Shown: positions 33,543 to 44,500 of the stretch, one piece after another | Position numbering within the stretch: position 1 is the stretch's first letter | Layout: every line of letters starts with the position of its first letter | Assembly: GCA_030248135.1 (NCBI GenBank) | Contig: JASANC010003024.1 | Location: forward strand, 1-64,000 | DNA from: Theristus sp. LFF4_11 | Taxonomy: Eukaryota > Nematoda > Chromadorea > Monhysterida > Xyalidae | DNA: 64,000 nucleotides | Reading direction: 5' to 3' | Program-made: the position numbers and the translations under genes | The notes under the pieces: generated by a model | The model's input: the letters and a program-made list of their open reading frames with translations, nothing else | What the model was told of the DNA's origin: nothing | Databases searched by the model: none

Positions 33543-36369
33543 ATGCTGTTGGCCCTCGCTTCGACGGTGGTGTACGCATTGATGCCAGGTGAACTTTTTT
33601 AAATACACAAAACTTCTGGTCGGTATCAAAACCTGTCAATCGGTATCACTAAAAAACGTGTAGGTTTCAAACAGGTTCGCATTTTGAACTCTAGTTTTAA
33701 AAAAGATGCAGGCATCATCTGAAAAAGTTTGTGAACTCGACTGAGATTCAACGTTGTAAACCACTTCACCACGATGATAGCGTCTTTTCAAAATCAAAAC
33801 TCATGCCAAACGCGACTCACCAAGGATCGTTTGAATCTATGTATTGTGGATTTATTCAAACGTGTCCAGACTAAAATGACGTCATTTGCTTTAAAAACGC
33901 CCGTTTGTCAAAATACAGGCACTAAAATGTCAGTTTGGTGTGACTGATTCGACATTCACCATTTGTTTACGAAAAGAAATCGGCTAAACGGAAAGTCTGG
34001 TTTGCTGTGAACGGCAAGCGCATGTTTGGCGGCACATGACGTCATTTCAGTGAGACACGTTTAAAAAAAATAGGTCATACATTGTATGCCTCTGTTTGAA
34101 CATTTACTTCCACTGGCAGGAGTGTTGGCCGAGCTTGAGCAAATGGTTCGTTTCACGCGTGGCCAGCAGCGTCAAATGGTGAACGCACACAATTTCTACC
34201 GGCGTCACGAGGGGGCTGCGAACATGTTTGAACTGGTTCGTTTCAGAAATCATTATTCAATCAGATGTTACCTTATTTTCATCACTGAGAAAATCCAACC
34301 CATCCAACAGTGGCTTTTTATTGACAGACCCTGTTGTTGTTTTCGGTGTTGCCGTGTCAGTACGTTTTTTACTTTACATTTTTAGGTATGGGATCCAAAT
34401 CTCGCTAACATGGCTGCTTCCTGGGCACAAATGTGTGACCTCTTTCACAGTCCTTGTGAGTTGATGGTTGCTTGTTGGACAACTTCTTTGCTTTAATTAA
34501 TCTCCCTGAAAGGCGTGTGTTCAACTGTGGCCCTCTAATTGCGGTCTCAAGAGTTGCGGCCCGAACAACTTCAGCCCAGACGATTGCGGCCCGTACAATT
34601 TCGCCCCGGCGAAATTTCCCAGCATGTGATGATGTGATTCGTGATCTGTGATGAATCCAAAAATGACCAAATTATAAAATCACGGCAAAACTTTTGTTCA
34701 AAAAATTCAAATTTTTTAACTTTTATTTTTTAATGATTTTTTAAATTTTTTCCCAAACCCTCCCCATCAGTTACAATTTAGGGTGCAGTACAATCCTTAA
34801 TTTTATTTGTCGCATAGGGTGCTGAACTATGTGTAATAAAACCAAAAATAATATTTGTGCATTTTTGCCCGAACACTGCAGAATCAAAAAACTAATTGCA
34901 GCGCGGGACCGTTTTGGTCATGGATACGAGTCCATTGGCGAAAACATGTGGTGGAGCAACGATAAAGTGCTGCCTGATTTAAAGAGTGTTGTCGCGGATT
35001 TTTTCGCCGAAAAATCCGACTATTTCTTTGATCACCGGCTATGTGCACACGGAAAAATTTGCGGTCATTATACGACGGTTTGTGTCAGAAACCTAGAATT
35101 GGAAGATTTTATTTTGGCTGTACTAAGAAAACGGGGCCATTGAAGCCCGTTATTTCTGTTTTAGTAGTTCTACGTACAATAGCTGTCTTAGTAGCCCCGT
35201 TTTCTCAAAGTGCGAGAAGTGACAAGAATTGAAGCTTCAAGTGATGGACAAAAGTCAACCAATAATCAGTTAGTATCAGCGAACACATGTGCAGTGGGCT
35301 GCGCTGCATCGCGATGTAACAAAATCAAACACGGCGGTTTCATCCAAAGCGGGCTGATCATTGTGTGCAATTATGGACCGGAGTAAGTCGTTTTTGGCAT
35401 TTTCTTATTTCTCAGCGCATCAAGTTCAGTATCGAAAAGAACCGGCGCGCGTACAAATAAAATAAAATAAAAAATAAAAAAAAGCATCCACAACCATTCA
35501 GAGGGACACCAATTGACCGTACCGTTTACAAGAAAGGCTGGCCGTGCAGCGAATGCCCAGGCTCGGGCCGCTGTCGAAACGGACTGTGTTGTGAGTTGTT
35601 GCTGTGAACTGAGCATTTTTTTCTGACTTTTATTTCATGAGCCCTCAAAATCGACTCGACTGAAAATAACTATCCGACACGTCAGTCGAGATTTTGTTGA
35701 CCTGATAGAGCTGTTGACGTTGAGGCTGTTACGTGCCACTTTGATGATTGGATTGACAGTAATTTCGTTGTCTGCAACGAGTCCGTTTTTGTATACAGTG
35801 GGCCACTGCAGCGGCATTCCGTACGAACTGCCACAGGCGGCGTCGGTCGTTGCCAGCAACGCCAATTTTCTTTCACTGCAGCAGCCGACGAGCAACTTTA
35901 TACAACGTAAGGCATTGGTGAACAATAGTTGACATTCATCCTTATTCCACTGTCTGGTGAACATGTTTGTCCGTTATCTGATGTGTTCAGAAAATAAAAA
36001 ACTTCCAAAAAACGTTTTCAAAAAATACACTTTGCTCTCTCATTCATTCACCACAACAATTTCACATTTCGTCTTTCTTTTTTTGGAGAATTTCACCGTG
36101 CAGAGTCGGACATTTGCCTGGACGCGGACACCCGCTGCAACTGGTGGTCGACGGTGGGCGAGTGCCGCTCGAACATGATCTACATGCACCACTTTTGCGC
36201 CAAATCGTGCAACTTCTGCGGCATCGACGGCATCTCGATGCCAGCGCAGGTGCAGCACATGCAGCTGATGCCACGCAACCAGCATCCGGACTGCCACTTC
36301 TGGGCCGTCCAGGGCCAGTGCTACATCAACGCTCGATGGATGATGCCGAACTGTCCCGAGTCATGTTGA
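33543..36369 (+). CDS. CAP (SCP/TAPS) protein with two C-terminal ShKT domains, 340 aa
   Basis: Eight exons in phase: 33543-33588, 34120-34235, 34386-34455, 34902-35077, 35270-35382, 35502-35590, 35760-35906, 36104-36369 (1023 nt). A short signal peptide (MLLALASTVVYA) is followed by a CAP domain with its family motifs: MVNAHNFYRRH, WDPNLANMAASWAQMC, IGENMWW, CGHYTT, NTCAVGCA and LIIVCNYGPE. His and Glu of the CAP cavity are present. A CRISP-like hinge (WPCSECPGSGRC) leads to a linker and one full ShKT module (C-x6-C-NWW...C...CAKSCNFC). A second ShKT module (CHFWAVQGQC...NCPESC) lacks the first cysteine pair. CAP proteins are secreted and bind sterols, lipids or cations; CAP-ShKT fusions occur in cnidarians and nematodes. 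No protease active site is present. The 35760-35906 exon has no recognised domain. An intron holds dispersed repeat family B, and another a family E fragment. Confidence 0.93.
33838..34014 (-). repeat. Dispersed repeat family B, copy 1 (in CAP-ShKT intron)
   Basis: The reverse complement of about 177 bp here matches 53473-53651 almost base for base. Shared blocks include AGCCGATTTCTT, AAACAAATGGTGAAT, GAATCAGTCACACCAAACTG, AAAGCAAATGACGTCATTTT and ACGTTTGAATAAATCCACAA. Confidence 0.85.
34540..34690 (+). repeat. Repeat family E fragment, copy 2
   Basis: Tandem TTGCGGCCCGAACAACTTC-type units followed by GTGATCTGTGATGA, TCCAAAAATGACCA and AAATCACGGCA, matching the 12750-13130 element. Located in an intron of the CAP-ShKT gene. 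Confidence 0.65.
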
Positions 36370-36629
36370 GCGCGCCTGTCACGAACGGTGTTGTTCGTTT
36401 CGAAGAAGCTTTCATGAATGTGACCATTTAGGCCCGCGTATGTACTTCGAGACGATAACACCTTGATCTCTCGTTCTGTTTGTTTTTCATTTTCCATTGC
36501 GTTGTTCAGCATCATCAACCGTTTCACAACAGCTGTGTGGTTTTTTTTTCAAGAATCTGAGACGTACTTTTTTAATCGGTTATTCTGTCCAGTACGACGG
36601 TGTACAGAGAAAAAAAGGGCGTACAAAAC

Positions 36630-36635
36630 AATAAA
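36630..36635 (+). terminator. AATAAA polyadenylation signal, CAP-ShKT gene
   Basis: AATAAA 261 bp after the TGA at 36367-36369. Confidence 0.45.
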
Positions 36636-38355
36636 TTATAAGCAAGGAAAGAAGACGTTGTTTCACAGCACAACAAAAACCGACGCACAAAAACCAATCC
36701 TTGGAACTGTATCATGGCCGTGTGGGCTTGTCTAACCCCACGTGTTGCACAAAACATGATAGAACACAGTGGAACGCACAGATCACAAAATCAATGGAGA
36801 AACCAAACCAAACACAGATTGCTTGTTCCGAGAAAACGTTGCCATCAATCAATTTTGCAGCTGAAGCTGCTGTTAAATTGACCACTGGACGTGTTAGAGC
36901 TGGGGGCGTTTGCTACTGCAGAGCAAAGTCACGTGTTATCAGATAGCACGTTTGTTTCAATCGCAAATTTATTTGCAACGCTTTCTCAGTGATCTAAAAA
37001 GTGATAAACCTATGATTTTTGCACAATTTTTAATCGTAGCCACAAGATGGCATACAATAAACATGGACAAGAAAAAGTCAGGTTCACAGTCTGAACACCA
37101 TAAAGCAAATTCAGAAGGAACAAACTTCAAACAGAATCGCAAATGTGAAAAAGAACTTTTGTTGAGCTTTCTGTTCGCTTTGTGAAACAAGCCACGCAAG
37201 CTACATGGAAAAGTAAAAGAAAAGTTTTACAATGCTAAAAAACGCAATTACATAAAAAATATCACAAATCACATTTTAGTTTGTTTTTCTGAAAGATTTT
37301 CAAATAATAGCTGCAATGCAAAATGAATAGTTTACAGATTAATTTCCAATTCCAAGATTCATCTAAGAGTTAAAAAAACGGGTACTGAAAGAAGCTGCAA
37401 CACCGGTTAGTTATGCTACAAGTGTGAAGAACAAGTTGCAAAATGAAGCTTTGGTTCACAGAACAAATAGGGGAAAAGAACAACGTTTTGGTAAAAGCAT
37501 GTTCGAGCTTCAGCATTTTTGTTTCCTCCAAGCATAAATGCCCAAACTATAATCCTGTTCATTGATGCTCAATAAGAATGCGATGCTGTCTGCATCACAA
37601 AAACCACCTGCTCTAACGAATGACGTTACATATTACAGCATAGCTATCCGACAGGCGTTAACACACCAACTCTATACAATTCTAATGTAAAGCGCGGCAT
37701 GGAGCAATCAACAAAAATAACGGAATCAAAACGCAAACAACTGAACACAGTAAAACAAACAGAAACACTAAAATCGCACTTTTACAACCTCAGTGTTCAA
37801 GCTCATTTTGTTAGCATGAATGACAGATAACACGCAAATGAAAATATAGACTGCTGAAGTTACAATCAGCGCAGCGGCTTAACAAACAAACAAAACACAC
37901 ACAAATGCAACAACAGCGAAACTAAAATCAACTGAAAAATGGCATTCGTTCCCCATACAATGCTACCGAAACAATGCAACGAATGAACATCCGAAAAAGC
38001 AAAGAAAGAGATTAGACAATGACCCAGACCGATCATATAGCACATTAGTAATTGAACAATTGTAGCAAATAAAAACTTTGAAATGGCTCCGTCAAAACAA
38101 ACGCATTGGCGTATCTATCACACAGTGATAAATACGAACACAAAAAATAAATTGAACGCCAACAATCAACTGCTGTCAGCAACAACACACAAGAAAGAAA
38201 ATGTTGACACCAGAAATTCACCATCTGCCAATCAAGGCGTGTCGGTTGTTTCAACCGATCGACCAAAGTTTGCAACTTTGCAGTGCTCTTGCACTCGACC
38301 ACGCATCTTGCATGTTTACCAAAGTTCAACCAAACCCAACACCAACAACAAACCC
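36636..38355. other. Intergenic between convergent CAP-ShKT and OATP genes
   Basis: No exon supported. A-rich plus strand, unique-looking; it contains the 3' ends of both convergent genes. Confidence 0.4.
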
Positions 38356-38492
38356 AACAGCCCGTTCATATTGACGTATTCGGCACGGCACGGTCTCGTG
38401 TTTTAGCATACTAAAGTAAAGGAATGCTAGAACACAATAGCAGACGTGATGTGCCGTGCCGTACACGCATACGTCAGTATGAACGGGGGGCC
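38356..38492. mobile_element. Foldback element (family C), 137-bp copy
   Basis: Opens GCCCGTTCATATTGACGTAT, then CGGCACGGCAC, and closes with the complement (GTGCCGTGCCGT...ATACGTCAGTATGAACGGG). It lies 57 bp beyond the OATP stop codon, so it is probably transcribed in the OATP 3' UTR. Confidence 0.8.
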
Positions 38493-38548
38493 TCAGCACT
38501 TTACTCCAACGCAACACCAATCAACCAACGAACAAGAGCGAGCTGCAC

Positions 38549-41500
38549 TCAACAGGACAACGTCTTCTGGTGTTTCTGGTGTCGTTTCGGCGAGCGCGAG
38601 CGCGAGTACAGCGAGTCGTCGGAGACCCACGAGCGCACGGCCGACGTCGTCCGCTGGCAGCCCTGCAGATGCAGATTGTCCGTTTCGCCGAGGCGATGCG
38701 CGATCTCGGACATGGTGATCGGCGGGCTGAACGGCTCTGCGCCACGGCCACGACGCGCCACGCACCACCACAGCAGCACGGAGAGCGACGCCGCCGCCAC
38801 CTGCGCACCGTTGGCAGCTTTTGTCACGAACATGTTCACAGTGTTCAGACCAGATCTGGTGTTGGCCAGCTCTGCGACATTCCAATTCCAATTACCTCTC
38901 GCACAACTTCTCGCCCGCCCACACCAGCGGCCACGTCCCCATCAAAGTGCCTGTGTATGTGCCATGTGACGTTTGAACAAGACAAATACTAAATACGCAC
39001 AACAGAAGAGACAGCGAGTCAGGAGACCATGGGCGTGGGGCAAAGGCATCATGAGTGTTGTGTGTGTGTGTGCAATGCACGATGCATGTAACTAGCATTA
39101 CAAGCACATGCAAACTGTGCACTGTGTTTCCGCGACGGTTATTTCGGCTAACGCACAATCACACATGCTAGCTGTGTCTGTGCAAGCGCTGTCCGCTGTG
39201 TTGTCTGGGTGTACATATTATTTGAACGGATACGCTTAGTTTCGCCCGGCACGGAACTTTCTAGTAACTCTGGAACGAGCACTTCACCGTAAGAGCATAT
39301 GCTTCAGACAACACGAGGCACATACGTGCATGGCAGTCATACATGGCGTACATGTGTGTGTGTGCGTGTGTGTCAATAAATAAAAGTATGTGCGCAAGAA
39401 AGTTGCACAATACGTATGTGCATCTTGAATGTTACGCAAGCACACACACACACTCATGTGACACCGCATGTCAAGGCGCACACATTTGTGCCTTTTCCAG
39501 TTTCCATTGACCGTTCTGCTGTTGCAATGAATGCTTGTTATTCCACCGTCTGTGCTGTTTCCGCCTGATCACAAGACAAATAGAACTGTGCTGCCTGCTA
39601 ATGACGCGTGCTAATTGGTGGCCGACCAGCATGTGAGACGTTGCATACTTTTTAAGGCCCATTCATGCACACATATTTTTACGGCACGTCACGTCACGAT
39701 ATTCATGATGCAGAAAACAGCCATCCGGCACGTCACGTCAAGCTTTAGATCACGCGCTCGTTCATACTTGCGCACGTCGACGTGCGTAGACGGACGGCAA
39801 AAAGAGAGGTATGAATGAAGACGTGACGTGACGTGCCGTGCCGGATGGTTTTAGATTTTTTGCTCGTTCATACCTGCGCACGTCGACGTGCGTCGACGGA
39901 CGGCAAAAAGGGAGGTATGAATGAAGACGTGACGTGACGTGCCGTGCCGGATAATTTTAGAAACTGACCTAAAAAGCCGTACGTCAACATATGCAAAATT
40001 CAATAATTTATTGATTAAATTGGCATTTGTGTGTTTCAAATATTTCAAATAACACCGCGCTTTTGAAAGCTGTCCAGATTTGTTTATTTTCGTTGTTTAT
40101 TTTCGTTGTTCTTTCAACGTTGTCACGAAAAGTTAGGAGAAACGCAGGTTTGCTTTTCCCTGTTTGTCTCTGACTACTCTGACGTAAGTAAATGCAAAAA
40201 TTTGTTGGCGAAAACTCGAACAACTTCTGTTCATTTGAATATCATCAACTTTTTGAAACAAAAAGCGAATCGTAGTCGCCAGGAACTGAACCGCACGCGT
40301 TGTTTGCTTTCAGCGGGAAATACTAACCGTTGCGCTTTTGCCTCACTAGTCAGGCATGCAGTTATAGTGCTACACGTGTACTGGGCATCAGTGCATGCAC
40401 ACATGCTTTACAAGCTGTGTGTCGAGTGAGCATGTGTGTTCGCTGCCCGCTAGCACGCCTGTGGTAACTCCTGGTGACTGATTATGTTTTAATTTGCAGC
40501 AATATCACCGCAATTCATTCAAATAATTGAAAAAAATAGCAAACAAACAAAATGAATACAGAAAATCAAACCATCTTTGCATCTCGACGTACGGCTGTTT
40601 AGGTTCGTTCCTAAAATTATCCGGCACGGCACGTCACGTCACGTCTTCATTCATACCTCCCTTTTTGCCATCCGTCGACGCACGTCGACGTGCGCAGGTA
40701 TGAATGAGCAAAAAATCTAAAACCATCCGGCACGTCACTTCACGTCACGTCTTCATTCATACCTCTCTTTTTGACGTCCGTCGACGCACGTCGACGTGCG
40801 CAGGTATGAATGAGCAGAAAATCTAAAATAATCCGGTACGTCACTTTACCGCACGTCTTCATTCATACATGACGTGCCGTGACGTGACGTGCCGGATATA
40901 TAAACGTCTTGCATGAATGGGCCTTTAGGCATGCTTGCTTTCCAAAAACTGACCCGGGCTGTTTCCGTTCGTTTCGCCAACAATGCTTAACCGTAGAAAA
41001 CTAAACTGATCGGCTGAAACTGAACTCCCAGGCGATCTAGGTCGCCAGCAAAGCTAAGCTAGCCCAAAAATAAGACGTCTGGATCGTTATGAATTCGTAG
41101 TAAACGAGTGTAGTGTACTCTCCCTTTTGCATAATTAATGAGAGACCAATAAACTGTGTGTCACACGCTTGAACACCATAAATACTGGAGCACTCTTGTC
41201 TATTGGAATACTGTGAGTAACCAATAAACAAGAAACATTTCAGCTTAACTGTGTCCATGTCCAAGTACAGAGCATGACAGCAATGGTTTCCTGTGGTGAA
41301 CCAGAGTATTTTATCAGAGAAACGTGTAAAATAGTCAAGTTTGTCTCGGTTTATCGTCCCCACTCCCCATAACCAGCAAACATCTGCCGTTCGCAACTGA
41401 CTCATTCCTTGGCTGTGTTTCGCTGAAATTTCAAAACACCCCAGCAAGATTTCACAGATCAGCGCGCAGCAACAAACGTGCAGTGCGTTATTGCCATGTT

Positions 41501-44500
41501 TATGTTAACAGTGCGTTCATGTTGTTTATCTTTGAAGGCGGCGCTCGCTCCCACTGGACTGCGCTGAAAAGTTCTGCAACCGCCTTAGGTGCCGTTTAGC
41601 CAGCCTATTGGAAACTTTGCCCGGCGAAACGTGGCGTGACGTGACAGTTATCTGTTTCACAAATATAAACAGACACAAGCAACAGCAGTGCAGAGCTTGC
41701 TTGATGCGTGTACCATATTGTGCCAGGTCAAATCGGTGAAAAACGCATGGACATGAAAGGCATGAATGCGAACCGCTCATTTCTTGAAAGAAGAAAAAAC
41801 CTGAAACTTTTTGGCCGATAGCAAGATTGTCTGCTTTGCTTTTCCACTTCTCCAGCTGGCATTTTTCATCGCAGCATCATCAGGCTTGCCAAAGAGCACC
41901 GCGGTGGTTGTCAAAACTGGCAGTCAACGAAAATCCACAAACAAAAACTGTTCGCATTTCATCACTCCAACCAAAATGCCACCGTTGCACATAGCAGTGA
42001 AACAAAACAGAAAAACATTTTTTTCGTAGAAAAAAACCAGTTTTTTCTGATGCCATTTCCAGCCGCAGCAGTACTTGCTAACCTTGTAGCACATGACGAC
42101 GAGTCCGTACCGCAGTCTGAACGCCTCGATGTCATAGAGCAGGCAGGTTGTAGCCGTCCGTCCGCAGGCGTCATGGCGCCACACAAGGCAGGTCGTGTCA
42201 ATCACAGAGCCGAATATGATCGGTGCCGGGATGTACGCCAACAGACGCAGCAGCACCACTTGCAGACCAAGCGCAAACGCCTTCTCCTCTTCGGCGACAG
42301 CTCTGCAAAAACGGAAACAATTTTTTTGCAACCAGACGGTAGACACCAGACAAAAGTTTTGAGTCTCTAGTTTTCCGGACCAGTGCCTTAGACAATTTGA
42401 TCATCATTTGAGGCAAGTTTTCATCAACCGTGATCTACCAAATTGTACTTTGAAGTTACATTTTGATTCTCCGTTCAGTTTCATTTTTACTGGTTCACAT
42501 TCACTTCAAACGCTTCGAAATCTAAACGCTCCTTTATGCGTGTCCATTATGACACAGTAATCGACTAGCATCCACCCCCTCACGAACGCAGAGTTTATTT
42601 CATTGTGTTCCTGTTTTCTCTGTCACGTGGATTTTAGTTGCACTATGAAGTAAACAAGCTCACTCGGCTTCTATGGTCGGCTGACGCAGACGAAGAAATA
42701 AAATTATTGTCATCCTGAAGCCCCCTCATGGAAAATATGTTTTTATTGCCTGCCATTCTATCCATTCTATCCATCATTCAGTGGAATGTAACTTTATTGT
42801 TTCAAAATCCAAAAAAACATGCTTCGTTCTTATTCGTTGTTGTTACACGCTTTGAAAACTGATCATAAATTGAACGATATGACACAAAATCTCATCATTA
42901 TAACCATGACATTGACAGGTCATACCGATAAAACACTGGTTTTACATCGCAGCAAATTTTTGGCGTGCTTCTGTCTCTGTGTTTCTGTGCCAAAAAAACG
43001 TGCAAAAACGCAAATTTACATGAATGAAACATTCGAAAACGAAAATAAATGCATTGCATGATTTCAAACGGAAGAACAACCTTTTTTTCAAGACCGAACA
43101 CGCAAACAGATAACAAAAACCGAGCCATTCCCCGGATGAGAGAGATGAAACGAAACTGAAGCAACGATCGAACCAGCGTACATGCCAGTGCTGATTAAAT
43201 TATGCGTGCTTCGTGTAGCGACTCATTATTTTGCTCCATTCAATATCTTTACCACCACCGGGTTTTCATGACAAAACATGTGATATTCGTTTCCATTCGA
43301 AACTATCATCAGACGTAAACAAACGATCCAGACAACTGCTGATCATTTCTTCTGCGAACACTTCAAGAACAGCAGCACTGTGTGTCCGTTTCAAGCTGTA
43401 GAGAAAAACATCCGTTGAAAAATTACAAGATCCCTCTTCTCGAAAACACGACAGTTTTCGTGTCAGTTCCGAAGATGGTAAAAACGTGTACCACGCGAGT
43501 TATGAAGATAACGGATTCAAGTGAATTTGGTAAAAGGCACAGACACTGCAAACATCTGCGTCTGTCCATTTCCATGGCAAACATCAGCGAAACCCCGCCG
43601 TTGCATTACACTGCATGCGCTTTATTCAAGGCATTATCGACAAAGAAATATGCCATTCTTGGTCAAAATAACACTTGAGAACGGGATTTATGAGCGGGCG
43701 TGGCCGGTCAGTCGGTTGTGTCTGGGAAAATCGCCACACGTTCGAGTGATGACCCGTTTCGCAGGCCAATCACTGTTGAGCACATTTGACAGTTTTGTCT
43801 TTTCACACGGTTTCAGCTGTCTCTGCCCTTTAACCAAGCAAATGTCGAATGGCTGAATATTTTTCCAGTGCACACCATGTCACATTTTGCATTGCTTCAA
43901 ATCGAAAACCGGCCTGCCCCCTTTGCCAGACAAATGAAGAATATCCGTTCGTGACCACAAAAGCTCAAGCAAAACAAAAAATGACTGAAGCAAGCACACG
44001 CTGCACGTGTGCAAGATACACCAAGCCAAGTCAAGGTTACTGCCGCACAAAAACGACCATAAAACTCGCCATTGCGTTCGATTTCTGTTGACACATGTAA
44101 TTTTCAGAAATTTCCAATTCGAACCGACATGATGCAAACGACGAAGCAACAGAAAAAATGCGAAACAAAAACAAAACACAAGAGTTCAGTTGGTGACCAA
44201 ACACCAGACCAGAATACGTTTGCAAGCGCACTGCAATTCACTGATTAGTTGCATTGAAATCAGGACTCGTTGATTGGTTGTAGCAGTTTTGATACAGCCA
44301 ATCACCGAGCAGGATTTGTGATTTTGCACTTGGTTTTCTAAACGTGAGGTCTCACTCTAAACTCAACTAAAATCAGCCTCACAATCGAAATCGCATTATG
44401 TCTCTCTGTTTAGTCGCGTGCTCGGGTTGTCTTTCCCTCTGCGCAGAAAACTGTCTGTTCTGATCAACTTGAACACATTCTCTCGCTAGAGAACAAAATT

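Noticed and set aside
38424..38992. Plus-strand open frames over the last OATP exon
   Set aside because: They are antisense to the TM12-encoding exon, whose frame continues the OATP family sequence.
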